Shown piece after piece: positions 44,350 through 57,348 of a stretch of DNA of 64,000 bases. Positions within the stretch are counted from its first letter, which is position 1. Every line of letters starts with the position of its first letter. The translations under genes and the position numbers were made by a program. This DNA is from Tetragonia tetragonoides (taxonomy: Eukaryota; Streptophyta; Magnoliopsida; Caryophyllales; Aizoaceae). The stretch is taken from assembly GCA_038025085.1 (NCBI GenBank), contig CM076144.1, positions 38,226,501 to 38,290,500 of the forward strand, in the 5' to 3' direction. The notes beneath the pieces are model-generated. The model worked only from the letters and a program-made list of their open reading frames with translations, did no database searches and had not been told where the DNA came from.

Positions 44350-47300
44350 ATGACGCGAGAAGAGGTTGAGAATGGAAGTGACGACATGTTAATCGACGGT
44401 CCTGATCCGAATCAAGGAAATGCGATACCTGAGGGTTTCAATGTTACTTACCTCAACGTCTACTATGGTACTACCATTAATTTCTCTTTTATATGATTTG
44501 AATTATAATTTCTCAATTAAAGTTTGATTTAGTGATTTCGTTTTGGGTATTTTATTTTAATTTGTGTCTTCTGTTTTTGGTGTGTGCAGCAAAGTTGTTT
44601 CCTTATTCTGATATGTTCAAATGGATGTCATATGGACATGGTAATTTTTCTATCTGAGTAATTGATATCATGAATTTCTTTTTATTTTTTTACTCCCTTT
44701 GCCCCTAATGGCCAAATTGATTGTTGGGGTTTTTCTTTTAATCATATTATCAACTGTCTTAATGAGCGAATTAGTGGGGATTTAGCAAGTAGCATGTCAT
44801 TGCTAATTTACTATTGCAGGACTAGTGAAAGATAATTGCTATCGTATAATTTGTATTGTACAATTAGGATACTGTTATGATCCAATTGCAAGGTAATGGG
44901 ACTTAAGTTCCTTATCGACCTTATGTAGGGTTGATGTGGGGTTTATACTTAATATAGACTTATATCGGTTCCCCCGCTCTTTGAGCTATTTTTTGGGGGG
45001 TTGGACTCTCCCATAAGTTTGTATCAGATAGTCCACCTCAAAGACTAATTAAGATACTCAAGTAGGAAGTGCCAAAATGGGGAAACTTCATTTGTTATCA
45101 CTGCTTATTGACGTTTTTTGGGCTATTCCTTTCTTATGTTAGATGGGAAGCACCCAGCATGTGATCAATCCTACTTTGGCAGAAGGGAATTTTCGTTCAC
45201 ATTGGATAATGACATATATCTGCGGTTTCAATCTTTCAAATCTGCTTCGGAACTTGAAAAGGCTGTCAAGGAGAAGTGCCCCTTCAAAATAGATATTGGA
45301 CCTGTTTACAGTGTTGATGTAAGATTCTCCTGTTTTCTGTAATTTCCCTTAAGCAACTTAATTCATGCTTCGTTGAGTCACATTTATGTTCTTGGCATTT
45401 AGTGTTTTATCTGTGGTACTAGTAATATTCAATGCTCATCGACTCCTATCTTTATGTGGTACATGGCATACCGTGCATTTGCAATCCCTTTCCAACTAGT
45501 CAGCGGAATCAGTTTTGGTAATTAGAATCAAACTGTTGTCCCTTCGGGAAAATCTGAATTGGAGTTTAACTGTTATCTGAAGTGAAATATTTCCAAGGCC
45601 TGTGGCAAGCATGATTTTGTTATCTTCAAGCCACTTTTGTCTAATTGTTGATTTTGGTTTCTGCAGCCATCTAAGAGACATGCTTATGCACAAACTGGGG
45701 ACAATGTCTTCACTCCAGTAGAAAGAGAACTGATATTTGATATAGTAAGCTTTGCAACTGTGACCTACAACCTGAATAAGCTGATTATGCGATGTGTGTG
45801 GTTACATAGTTTTCCTGTCTGCAGGATATGTCAGACTATGATGATGTCAGATATTGCTGCTCTGGAGCTGATGTATGCCGTGAGTGCTGGCCATTAATGA
45901 CGGTTGCTATCAAAGTCATCGACACTGCTCTCAGAGGTATGCTGGATAATGTTGTTTGTTACATGTGTCATTCCTGTTTTAGTGTATAATGATGATTCAC
46001 CCTCCTCAAACCTTTAATTGAGGTTAATCCTTCCTTATTGGCTCACGACTGAAACCTTGAAGTAATCAATGTGATGCTAGAGAATGGGTAGTCGCAGTCC
46101 TAGATCCAGAAAATTTTGGACCATTGGGTTTGCTGTTAGCTGCATCATACAGTGTCATGTTTATATTTGAATATAAAAACTATTCTTTTGCCTGCCAATA
46201 TGCATTTGTCCTTTTTATGTTCTGCGAATGCAAGCTAGCCTATGAAGCACTTCTGCAAGGAATTTGTACTCTTTAGAGAGATAACTGGTTACACTGAACC
46301 TAGATACCTAATATGATTGTGTGATTGCCATGATTGTTGTAATGTACAGATGATTTTGGTTTCAATCATATTCTCTGGGTATACAGTGGTCGACGTGGAG
46401 TCCATTGTTGGGTCTGTGATGCAAAAGCAAGAAGGTAAAGAAAGACAAGTGAAAAGGGATTGTTAAATTAGTTAATTAATTTTCGCATAAAAGATCCTTC
46501 AATCCTCAAGTACAATTTCTTCACAGGTTAACCAATGAACAAAGATCTGCTATTGCTGAATATTTTCATGTATACAAGGTGAGCACTGCTGGCCAGGAGT
46601 ATTTATTACCTTTATATACTGGTTGGATTAAGCACCTTTGAAGAATTTGCGTTTTTCTCTATGTTGTCTTCGCAGGAAAATGAGAATAGTCAGAAAAGAG
46701 TGTATTTAGGAGGCCATGCTCTTCATCCATTTCTTGTGTAAGTGTGCATCGACAATTTCGTTTTTGAATTCCTTGGTTCCGTGATCATCTTCCACTAAAC
46801 TGTTTCCTTTCTGCAGGAGATCCTACACTGAAGTATTGAAGAAATTTTTTGAGGAGACATACCTTTCTAGTCAAAAGATACTTTCAACTGAAGAGAGATA
46901 TGAGAAGGTTTTAGAGATGATTCCTGACGAATGTAAGCTCAGTAGATTTGAGTACTTATTGCCAATGAAAATGCTGTCACTACTAGAAAGGCTGCTCTTG
47001 GCTTAGAGCGTTTTGGTTTTTCTGTCATTTCACTGTATAATAAAGTATTTTGTACATTTGCAGCAATTGCTTCTGAGCTCAGGGGGAAATGGCAAGATAA
47101 TAGACGATCTTCTGTAACTAGAGAAGACGCGAGCGTTGTTCGCTGGGGGCAAGTAAAGCATGTTCTACAATCTGGGAAGCAGAAGGTAGGGAACTATGAA
47201 GTCATGCACATATTGACCCTTCACGAAATCTGCACTTAGTTCAAGCAGTATGCATAAGCAATAAATGAACTATAGTCTGACGTTTCATAGGTAAGGCTTT

Positions 47301-49954
47301 AATGATCCTTAAAGCCCTGGTTCCTGATTATGTGTTTGGAATGGAACCAGGATGTTCTTAATCAATGATCAAGGTGTTACAGAAGATGCAATTTTCCAGT
47401 TCCAATTAGGTGTTCTTTATCTATTTTATCTTTGAAGTTACTGAGGAGAGGATCTGTACACTGGAAGAATGATAGTCCTATTCTTTATGTCTTTTTGTTC
47501 TTTTTACATTTGCCTTACAATTTCTCATCGTCTAAGACAAGTTGTAACAATTTATGTACTATTAAATATCTCTTCTGAGAGAGTAAATGACTTTAGTTTT
47601 TCTCTCCGGTCCTGTCATCCCTCTTCTAGTGAATGTTCTTCAGCAATTAACTTTTGCCTAACCTAACTCTAGACGCAATGTATCTTGCCAATATCAATTG
47701 TCAAGAGGCTTAGATTTTCTGTTGCTTTTTAATCAATCAATGGGAACAACTGTTCAAAAGTAATTAATGCCGCATCATGTGTCAGGCACTGGGACTTCGA
47801 AGGTGTGTCGAAGAAATTGTGTTCGTTTATGTCTACCCCAGACTAGATATGGAGGTTTGTGAGCCTTCTTTCTCACCAGTAGTAGTTAATGTCAGAGTTA
47901 GACCAACCTCAAGCTTTACATTACTCCTTAGTAGTATTATACTCTAGTTCCAACTATTAAGACTTTTGAGAAATCATGTTTCTATGTCTCAGGTCTCAAA
48001 ACACATGAACCATTTGCTGAAAGCGCCTTTCTGTGTACATCCCAAAACAGGTTTGCATTAGTTCTTGCGTATTGAACATGTTCCTGCCTTCCTGGTTCCT
48101 TTTCAAAAAAAAAAAAAAAACCAAAAACAAATCATGCTTCTGGTGAATGCTATTGCCAAGTTCAATGGTGATATCTTGCCTAGGTGATAATTTTACAGAT
48201 AGAAGAGATATTTTCTCAGTCAACAGTCATGTACATGAGACAATTGTGCTGTGCCTACTATCGATTGCCTTTGTTGGAACTGGAACTCCAAATTGTTTCT
48301 TTCAACAATTTATCTTATTTGAAGACTGAAGAGTCATTTGCTTCTGCGCCTGCGATTTTTCTTACTTTATTACATGATTTGTAGGTCGTGTTTGTGTTCC
48401 TATTGACCCCAACCGGTGTGAGGAATTTGACCCAACCAATGTACCAACCCTATCTCAGGTAACTTGTCAGCACTAATAGTAATCCCTATGCTAATGGAAG
48501 TCAATCAGATACTAGCTTCTTCAATGAGCTTCTGATTATGCAGAGCCAGTATGTCGTGAAGTTAGCTTTTATAATAAGCATCTTTCAACTGTATTTTTAA
48601 TGGTATTACATACTCTTCTCGCCTGTAAATTGAATGAGCTTCTGGTTTTTTGGACAAATTACAGCTTTTGGAAGAACTAAACATGGGAGGTGTAGGTGGG
48701 GATTTTGAAACAGGTATGTTGTCTTTTTTTTTTCCCTGGTGCACTCGAGTGAGAGTTGGGCCAATGATGAGATATACCTAAATGCGCTCAATATGTTTTG
48801 CTTTAGTCTTGTTCTTGACTCTTGAGTATGCTGATGGATGTTAGGAGCTTATTGTGCTGTATGCTATACAATTTCTATCCCCCAGATCTTTTGAAGCGCT
48901 GAGGAGTTATTTAACAAGTAGTAGAGCTAGAGAAATTGTTTTTTGTTTGTTTTGAGCTGAAATTGTTAGCCCTTGCCGAAGCAATACAGTGATAGTTTGA
49001 ATTTTTTGTGGCAGACCTGGAGAGAACGTCGCTTGGCAAGTCAATTGCGCTTTTCAGATCATCATTCTTGCAACCCCTAATGAAAGCTTGCAAGGTAAAC
49101 TTTTATTTATAACAAGATTTTATAATTTCTCTTTCGTAGTTAGAGCTTAAACTCAACTACTAAAACCCTGTATGCCTTTGACAATGTGGTAAATGATGAA
49201 ACTGTGAACATAATTTGTTTCCCACTTTTAATAATCATGTAATTTGATGGTGAGGAAAACAACTTTATTAGTACTGCTAGGGCTTTATTATGTTTAGAAG
49301 CGTACTTGAGAACTCTATGGAACTCATTCCTTTCCTATGATCTTTCCTGTTCCAAGCTTGTTCCTCTGGGGTGAAAGGAAGAAAGCTGGCTGTGTGATTC
49401 TGATCATTTATGTTGCCTACTATGTAAATGTGTTAACCCGCTGCATGTTAATTTGAGTCTGCACCATTCTTGAAAGTAAAACAGTAGAATGAATATTCAA
49501 GGTGTGTTTTTGTTTCTCTGCTGGCTTTTTGCTGGTTCAAGATCAATTGTTTGGCACAAGGGTTCGCAGTATAGACTTGGTTATGCGAAAGTTGCCATTT
49601 ATAAGGGCGGTACATCAGGGGCAAGTCTTTCATGTGATCATGACTGAGTCTTCGTAGCAGGCATGCATTTGTGTTTGACAAGTTTAATTAAAGCTAGTAT
49701 TATACCATATATTGCTTTCGCGGTTAACTGTTATGTTCCTGCATTTTCGGTATATAGTGTGCAATTTTGCATGGTCTTGCTGCTATGATACCCAATCTAG
49801 TTTTTAGGTATCTGTATATGTAAATGAAAAACCTAGATACTGTACATACTATCTGGAATTACCATAATAATGACTTAACACTACATTGCAGGATGAAATG
49901 GAAAATTCCTATAACAAAAAGCTACAGCAAAACAAGGACTCGCTAGCTTGGTAG
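44350..49954 (+). CDS. PRIM1: DNA primase small (catalytic) subunit, 16 exons, 454 aa
   Basis: Exons: 44350-44467, 44590-44640, 45143-45318, 45667-45744, 45825-45936, 46350-46434, 46527-46578, 46676-46737, 46817-46932, 47064-47185, 47786-47854, 47993-48050, 48385-48458, 48665-48713, 49015-49094, 49892-49954. All introns are GT-AG and all phases agree (1,365 nt). The protein makes the RNA primers for DNA polymerase alpha at replication origins and Okazaki fragments, in the nucleus. Landmarks: catalytic Asp140 and Asp142 in [13 protein letters not shown]; zinc site Cys152, 153, 159 and 162 in [12 protein letters not shown]; nucleotide-binding [12 protein letters not shown]; third Asp345 in [10 protein letters not shown]; and [15 protein letters not shown]. 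Length fits plant homologues. The ATG is the first in a frame leading to [18 protein letters not shown], the conserved N-terminus. Confidence 0.95.
44883..45060 (+). repeat. Possible copia LTR scar in intron 2 of the primase gene
   Basis: The segment ends TAAGTTTGTATCAGATAGTC, similar to an LTR end followed by a copia-type primer-binding site (TGGTATCAGA). No second LTR; weak. Confidence 0.25.
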
Positions 49955-50765
49955 AGATTTTTTGTTCTTCTGTTCTCCGCTGTGGCAATGTGAGTGGCTA
50001 AATACATTGTCACTTGTCGTTAGTTACATAGAGGCAAAATGTAAATATGTAATTTATATGTGTTCTGCAGTACTCAGATTACAAATTCTCATGCTGTATT
50101 ATTATCTTTGAACTTCGGTGAAAATAGAAACCAAGTGGAGCTCTCTTACAATTTTGTGTTCTTTCTGCCTTTAAATTTGCTTTGCCTTTTCCTCGTTTCT
50201 TTTGATTTTTTTTCATTTCATTTTATTTTCTGGGACATTATCTACCCCTAAAAATCACGCACCATCAAATTGAATTATTTTTTGAGAGCTAAAGCAAGAG
50301 CGGTAAGCTGAAACCAATATTGTGTAGACAGGCCTAGCTTTGAGTTTGGAACTTGGTTATATGCTTATGTGCATTAGGCTACTAACAAGTAATAACCAGT
50401 GTAGAATCTGGTACTGTAAGCATTTTGAAATGGCTTCTTGCTTCTTTAAATGATGAAGAATCCATGTCATTAACTTGTGGATTAAGATTTACGTACTGTT
50501 TGAAGTTCGATAACCATTACTACAATTACTGTTATAAGTTATATATTCAAAAGATTACGGAACTTGTCATCCCTTTCATCTTAGGTTCATATCTTGAAGA
50601 ACTTGGTGAAATGACTAGTTAAAGAGCAAATCTGATTCTGGGTAAGAGAACATGTCTTATTTACCACCAAGTATATGAAACCTAAATTAACAAAACCAAA
50701 TGAACACTAATTGTTTAATTTATTTGCTAAATGAAGTTATCTGACAAGGATTAAATTATTATGAG
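49955..50765. other. 3' flank of the primase gene
   Basis: AT-rich, with no ORF worth naming and no repeat ends recognised. AATAAA is not evident within 200 bp of the stop. Confidence 0.4.
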
Positions 50766-50784
50766 GTACAGAGGTAGTAATATT

Positions 50785-51120
50785 TTTTTTAGATAAGAAA
50801 TTTTTTTTATTAATCAATATTTGAAAGAAAACAAAACGGAGGACAATGTATCCTCATGTTCAAACTAAAGAACTACAAATTGCGCCAATGGCGCTGAACA
50901 ACTGTAAGCGGAACACCTTTTAAGGCCCTGCCGGCCGCCTTAGCCCAAAGAGAGGCCAAGTAAACTATATGATGCCACACATAAGCACTAGCCCTAGTTG
51001 CGTTTGAGAAAATCCTCGAATTCCTCTCCAACCAGATGCACCAGAGAATAGCCAGGCAAGCACACCTCCACAACAACCTAGCTACCCTCCTTCCCCTTCG
51101 CCTTGCAAAGAACCGAGTCT
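50785..51120 (-). mobile_element. Short L1-type LINE 3' end with about 19-bp target duplication
   Basis: The minus strand encodes LLWRCACLAILWCIWLERNS, RIFSNATRASAYVWHHI and LASLWAKAAGRALKGVPLTV, the last domain of plant L1 elements, then an A-rich tail (T-rich on + at 50783-50815). GTACAGAGGTAGTA(A/G)TATT flanks it at 50766-50784 and 51121-51139 with one difference, so the insertion is not very old. Confidence 0.8.
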
Positions 51121-51139
51121 GTACAGAGGTAGTAGTATT

Positions 51140-53023
51140 GCTTGTTTTTTTCCTTCTTTTATCCCCAAAGGTGATATGTTGTTAATGCTTTCAACTTCTT
51201 CCATTTAAATCTAAATGTTAGATCCTCACTAACTATATTGTGGTACCAACAAAGGGATGATGCCACTCGAAACAGTGTGCTCCCATGTGCTCTCAATTTT
51301 GTATTGGATGGCCATGCCAAGTCAGAAGTCGCTTCTACACCAGGATGTCAAGGACAAGTCAGGACCACCATGTGAACTTGTAGCACCTGTGTTCTGTATC
51401 TTTATCTTGCCAGAGTTACCACCTATTCTCTCTCTCTTGGCACTCCTCTAATATAAGAGAATCACACTATCAAGTATATCATCACCCTTGCCAAATACTT
51501 TCTTACAGGTACAAATTTTCCCTTTACCTATGATTTGATTGAAATGTTGTCATTTATCTAAGTGAGAAGACATGGGTACCTATGAGCATTGGAATGTACT
51601 TAGATGTTAACTAATCGCGGTAATTTTATGCTAGAGTATCTCTTCTTGTTTTGATATGAAGTCTTGTACTTCCATGGCATGGCTTTTTCTGCTAAACAAA
51701 AAGAGGGTGCAAGTGAATAACGAACGATGCACTCCCGCTACGTCATGTTCGGACTCCCGTGTTCAATAACGAACATATCAGTCTAGCTGAACAAACAACG
51801 CAAGCACTGACCCCATCAACGTAACATCAACAAGGGGCTAGTATAGTTTCTAAAGCCAGGATACACAAGGCATGGGGGGATTTATTTTTACTTTTTGAGG
51901 TTGGTCGTTGGGGCCTTGGGAGGGGGGGGGGGATTGGCTTTTTTAATCAGGTATTTTCAGAGCCGAGTTGAGAAAGGCGTTCGAGCTCCATTCTAAATTA
52001 CTTGCAAATGGTTGTTGAACTTAAGCTTCCTTTGGCCAAGGTAATAAAGAATATAAACCAAGTGGATGAGGTTCTAAGCTTGAGACAAGTCAGCGTAGAA
52101 ACTTAGTTTGTTCTTCAACAACCTAGATAAGCCTTGACGTCCCTTTCTATGTATATTTACATTTAGATAATCATAAAAGTTATAAAGGGCGAAGCTTGTG
52201 AGCTTTTGAAACCTAGCACTAGAAATCTTGATTTTGGTTCGTTTAAATACCCGGCCCACAAGCAACCTAACTTGATCTTCCTCGTTTAACTAGCCAAATC
52301 TTCCTTCAAAGGGTCAGCGTAGTTGGTTGTTAGGTTAGTTTTATTGGCAAAGGTCATGGGTTCAATTGACACTAAGCCCTCTTTGTTGAGCTTGTCTGCA
52401 AGATTTATCTTGTTGGTTTGTGTGGTGTACTTGGTTTGCAGGCTATTGCATACACTTGAGGTTTTTCTAGTGTAGTGGCTACGGAAATCTAGCCAAGTCT
52501 AGCAGAGCATAGCCGTAAGGTTCAAATCTCGTTCAGCTCGCAGCTGGCCTTAAGTAACAAGCAAGGATTTAGCAGCAGTGTCTTCATCTGATGTACTGGA
52601 ATAATGACTTTCATCGAGTAAGTGTGGCCTTGGGACTCAGTCACTCAGGCTTCTTTGTGGTAGGTACAAGCCCTCTTCCACCATTAAAGGGCAAAAAAAC
52701 AATCAGAAATTTCCTTGCTATGCTTGACTTTAGGCCAAAACCCGAAAGTACATACTAACATGTATCACCAAATAAGCATATGATATACTCCTTAGCAGCC
52801 TGCCAGGGAAAGGCAGCTACTCCAGGGAACCCCAATAATACAAAAATATATTGGTACTAACAGAACACCCTAAGCCTAATTCTCCTTACTAGCATGTCAA
52901 ACAAACATTAGGGACATGTAACATGCTCTTAGAGCCTTAACAATAGATACCATCCACCTTATATTACAGTACAGTACATTAACCTAGATATTTATATCAA
53001 TTTCAGACTGTATTAACACTGTC
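51140..53023. other. Intergenic with a dispersed repeat and tRNA-like pieces
   Basis: 51734-51844 is copy B of the dispersed repeat at 13891. 52310-52530 holds two tRNA-like stretches: AGCGTAGTTGGTTG with GTCATGGGTTCAATTGAC, and GTGTAGTGGCTACGG with GTAAGGTTCAAATCTCG. Both have A/B-box spacing like SINE heads. No gene. Confidence 0.4.
51734..51844 (+). repeat. Dispersed repeat, copy B
   Basis: Same ordered blocks as 13891-14000. Confidence 0.6.
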
Positions 53024-53986
53024 TTAGTTAGCAAGAACTTCCCAGATTAACTCTGGATCAAAAGATGGCATCCTTGCTAAAGAACAGTCTTCGAAACCAT
53101 AATCGTCTGTCAGATAACTGGTGGAATCGGAAGAAGGCGAATTGGTAATACCACTCCTCCAGAAACCGTCTTCAGAGACAGCTGGTGACACCATTTCATT
53201 ATTGATGGCGCTTTCATTAATGGTAGGGGAAGAACAGAATGACGAAGATGATGAAGAATAGGAATCTTTCATCAACTTATCACTTTCATTCACATTACTG
53301 TGAACATCTTTCTTCACACCACAACTGTCTGTGGTAAGGCTTGACTGTTGTTGCTGTTTCTTCTTGGCGATTTTCTTGGCTCTTTCGCGCTTAAGTTTTT
53401 GGCAAATTGTTTGGATTTTGGTATCAACAGCTGTCTTGAGCGCGTTCATCCTCGCAGAATCCCCCACGCCTAGCGTGGTTGGATCCTTAAGATTTGGGAA
53501 GTTCAAGCGAGCATACTCCCCTCGGAGCTTGTAGGCTGCACAGTCATAGGCGTATGCAGCAGCTTCTGCTGTTTCATATGTACCCAACCAGACCCTCATT
53601 CTATTCTGAGGGAGCCTAATTTCAGCCACCCATTTGCCCCATTGCCTCTGCCTTACACCCCTGTATAGCTTTTTCTTGCCAGGGACAGGTTTAAGGGAGT
53701 AACAGGAGCCTTGAAATTGGTTGCTCAGTGAAGAACAAGAGACCGCGGTCTTGGACCTGCTTTCGAGCCAGAATCGTTGGAATAAATCCCTTTGTTTGAG
53801 GTAGGCTGAAGAGCCTAGTGGCTCAGGGTTTGTATTGCTGGTGGTTGTGCAGTTTGTAGGTGAGCAAAGGGAGAAGATTGAATCTAAGGTGTTGGTATTG
53901 TTAGCACCTGCTGTTAAGATTAATGCTGATAGTGACTCTCTAATGTCTGCGAATGGTGTTGCCATGTTATCTTCCATGCCTGACAT
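53024..53986 (-). CDS. AP2/ERF transcription factor, ERF061-like, 320 aa, intronless
   Basis: One AP2 domain at residues 108-165 ([54 protein letters not shown]) with the conserved YRG and RAYD-type elements (here YDCAAYK). The N-terminus has [19 protein letters not shown] and TLDSIFSLC, a motif of the ERF059-ERF062 group rather than of classical B-3 ERFs. After the domain come a basic Gln-rich stretch ([16 protein letters not shown], probably a nuclear signal), a Ser run and an acidic C-terminus ending [12 protein letters not shown], a likely activation tail. It binds GCC-box or DRE-type DNA by family knowledge; targets are unknown. The start is the first ATG (53986); Met4 and Met8 are alternatives. 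No intron, as usual. Confidence 0.92.
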   Translation of the reverse strand: MSGMEDNMATPFADIRESLSALILTAGANNTNTLDSIFSLCSPTNCTTTSNTNPEPLGSSAYLKQRDLFQRFWLESRSKTAVSCSSLSNQFQGSCYSLKPVPGKKKLYRGVRQRQWGKWVAEIRLPQNRMRVWLGTYETAEAAAYAYDCAAYKLRGEYARLNFPNLKDPTTLGVGDSARMNALKTAVDTKIQTICQKLKRERAKKIAKKKQQQQSSLTTDSCGVKKDVHSNVNESDKLMKDSYSSSSSSFCSSPTINESAINNEMVSPAVSEDGFWRSGITNSPSSDSTSYLTDDYGFEDCSLARMPSFDPELIWEVLAN

Positions 53987-54369
53987 GGTTTTTTTATGCA
54001 GAATTGAGGGAAAATTTCAGGGCTTTTTGACAGTAGGAAAAAATCAGAGGATTTGCAGGTCAGAAAATTTAGGAAAAGTAGGAACTTTCCAACAAAATTA
54101 TCCCTTTTCAGAGATTTTAAGATGCTAGTTAATGAAAAAAAGATCACAAACCCAATGATCCAACTAAAAAAGGGGAAGCAGTAGGGTATTTGTGATGCTA
54201 GATGAAGAAGAGTGTATATGTTGCTTTGTTGCAGGGAAAAAGAAAAACTGATTTGAAGATCACAGAAGATTTATTGGAGGATCTATGGAGAGAGAAAAAA
54301 GAGAAATGTTAGAAAGCTTCTGTGATGAAGAAGCTGGGTTGGGTTTTTAGTGTGTCAGGGTTGTAAGTG

Positions 54370-54378
54370 TATTTATAG
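54370..54378 (-). promoter_or_regulatory. TATA box of the ERF gene
   Basis: Minus-strand CTATAAATA about 385 bp before the ATG, implying a long leader of about 350 nt. Confidence 0.6.
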
Positions 54379-55906
54379 GTGGGAGTAAAAGCGTCAATCA
54401 TAGAGTTGCAAAAGCAAAGCCCTGTTCACAACTTCAACAAAATTCTTACTCTCAATTGTGTGAGTCTCCACAAGATGACAACCATCCACTTTTTTGAATG
54501 GTAGAAAATTTCACCTTTCAAGAGCTTACTTTACTTAGTTTTCACACTTGGATGAGAAGAAAATTGCATTACAACTCAGTCTCTATTCTCTATGGTTTGA
54601 CTCCATTTTGATCTTTTTTGGGTTATGTCTTCATTTTCTTTTCTACATGTTAGTTCCAACTTCCATCATTGTCCCCTTTTTCTACATGGTGCATCGCCAT
54701 TTGTTTGGAGGCTGGTAAAATGGGTTATCTAGAAGCTTTTCATGGGTTACTAGAGCTTCTTCCGATACACAAAATCTTGTATAAGACGGTCTTACCGTAA
54801 TTTTCAGTGAAACGATTATCACTTTTTACTGAACCTACTCATAATATATGACAGCTACATTTCTAAATAGTGAAACGATGGTACTGCTAATAATATGTTT
54901 TTCTCACCTCTTCCAATCAGTTTCCAGTTCAACTCGTATTAATTCAACCATGCAACACACTTTTTCTCTCATACATCTTCCTATGAGATGAGTTAAGAGT
55001 GGTTCATTTTGTTTCAATTGATTGATTTTCAGTTGAAAAAGAATACAGCCACTAGAAGAATGAGTTTAACCATAATAAATTACGCATATTTCATACTCAA
55101 GAGATGAACAAATTTAGTTCAAGATAGAAGAGATTATTACATGGTTAGGGACCAATATTCTCACCTCTTACAAAATAAATGGGGTTTACTTAAGTTCACC
55201 CCAAAAAATCCTGATAATTAGAATAGGTGAGAGTATGGGTCGAAATCATCTAATAATTCCTCGGTCGAAAGATAGTGAATTATAAAACTGGGTACATTCC
55301 GTGTGAGCAATATGAAATGAAAGTAGGTATAGGGTTCAAGAAAGAGTTCTTGGGTCTTTCCATAGGTCTTTTCCCTACTCTTAAGGTGGTTAACTTTCGG
55401 TTTGAGGGAGGAAAATAAACTGTTCTCGTGTCTTGTTTGACCATGTCCACTCGATCCGTACGACGGTGGAGATCAGAATGAAACTCGTTTCTGAAACTAC
55501 ACTTGTTTGAACTTTGGACCAAATGGAGCTAACTACATTTTCTTCGTTTCTTAAAAAAGAAAGGAGAAAATAGAATTGGTAAGGCATTAATTGTAGTAAA
55601 CAGTGTGAAGAGCAATAACTATGGTTGCCACGTGGCGTGTTCTTTGAGGGACTAGCCTTTATTACTTCGTTTCGTCTCTTGCAGGACAAACTTTACAGGA
55701 TAGGCAATATCTATTACTCACTCCCGTATCATCTTTTTGATGAAGTTGAATCTCCCGGGAGATCGAGTTCTACTTAAGCGCAACTCTGTTAGGTGATACC
55801 GTGATATTGCTTTTCCTTGTTCTTAATCGAATGATTAAGGTAAGGGTGTGTTCTTTTCAACTGAAATTGATCTGAACTAATTTGAGCTTATATAATATTA
55901 TTAATA
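54379..55906. other. Intergenic upstream of the ERF gene
   Basis: 54768-54880 has a MITE-like end (TTGTATAAGACGGTCTTACC) also seen in variant form elsewhere in the window. 55852 has an orphan GGGTGTGTTCTTTTCAAC end. No gene. Confidence 0.4.
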
Positions 55907-56816
55907 AATTTCTTATGAGACCGACTCAATATGAGTGTTGAAATTTTTGACCCACACAACAAATCTCTCCGATTAAGACCCAAACACTCTAATAGCAATT
56001 GCGAAATCAACCATAAAATACAGAAAACAACACACAATAATCAACACCAGATATAACGTAGAAAACTCCAATAGGGTAAAAATCACGGGACAAACCGACA
56101 ACTAATCCGCTAATATCAAATCAATAGTGATTATAATGCCGATACCATCACATCTACAACCAAGGTAAACAACACAACTCTTAGTACAAGCACCCCAGTA
56201 CAATATCAATATCACCCGACTGACACTACTACCAAAATATTAGGATTGACCAAATACCTGTTGTAGGACCCCGTTGGTTTTATGCCCGAACCAACAAACG
56301 CCATAACCGTTGATTTTTTACCCGAACCAACAAACGCCTCATATACAACCTCTCCGTCGTAGGTGGTCATCCACCTAATTAAGTCTCCCCCTAATTAGGA
56401 CTTTCTTCATCTTCATATTGAACGGTTCAACATCCGGAACGCTCTCCCTCTATTCTGATACCGTTTGGCTCTCACGGCATAACCCTCACGACAAACTCTT
56501 TGCCCTTTTATATTACTGTTGTTGCATACCCTAATCTTTTCCAGGAAGCTAATTAACTAAGAAACCCTTGACCATTTAATGGCCCAACTAACCAATCAGC
56601 CAATAGCCCACCACAGGCTACGCAAGTAGCAACCGAAAAGACTTCGGTTACACATTCACACTTTCTTCAATTTTCTGTTTTTACTTTTTCTTATATTGGT
56701 GTAATTCACAAATTGGGATAACACCCAACAATGAGATCATCTTATAAATAAGCACGACGTGATATTATGCTTGTTTGAAATGTCTCACGTTGAGGTCGTC
56801 TTATATGAATTTTTGT
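55907..56816. mobile_element. MITE split by the solo LTR
   Basis: Outside the LTR, AAATTTCTTATGAGACCGAC and TCAATATGAGA on the left mirror, on the right, AAATTCATATAAGACGACCT and CAACGTGAGA. Removing the LTR and one duplicate leaves a small element of about 110 bp. Confidence 0.5.
55936..56730 (-). mobile_element. Solo LTR, 795 bp, with 5-bp target duplication
   Basis: Begins TGTTG and ends CAACA, flanked by ATGAG on both sides (55931-55935, 56731-56735). No internal coding DNA, so it formed by LTR-LTR recombination. Minus-strand start TGTTGGGTGTTATCCCAATT is of copia type, which sets the orientation. Confidence 0.85.
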
Positions 56817-57339
56817 GTAATACTAATACAGATGTGTTGCATAACTATGTTGAACTGAACTGAAAACTAATTGGAAAACATGGAAAGAATAGCGTTAGTT
56901 TCAGTTCTATCTCTTTGGTATAGCAAATGAATTCAACTATTTTCTAAGTGAAACTTTTAGAATCAATTTCCCTCTTATTGCGTGTAGAACCGTTTAAAAT
57001 TAAGTTTAGGTTAGACGAGGGTCAAACTTGACTTGTTTTGGGCTTGAGTCCTTATACATTCACCGTTACATGTTGTCCAATCCTGCCATTTTCTCATGGT
57101 TGAACGGGTCAGGCCTATTGGTATCCACTCAATAGTTGGTTGACTTATGTGCTCTACTAGTCTCCACTCTCCACATTGTAAATGTTCTTCATTTGGTTTA
57201 ATTATGTGAACTGATATTTTCATAGAACTTTTTGAAAAATGGCGGAAAATATTTATTTGGCAACGTGAAGTTTTTTCAAAAAGTCGCTTTAATCTGGAGA
57301 GACTAGATTAGTGAATTCCACTTTAAAAAAGTAGTATCT
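56817..57339. other. Spacer, nothing recognised
   Basis: AT-rich; no gene or repeat ends seen. Confidence 0.4.
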
Positions 57340-57348
57340 TTTAAAAAT

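Noticed and set aside
55280..55689. 80- and 99-aa minus ORFs upstream of the ERF gene
   Set aside because: No domain, no splice or promoter support.
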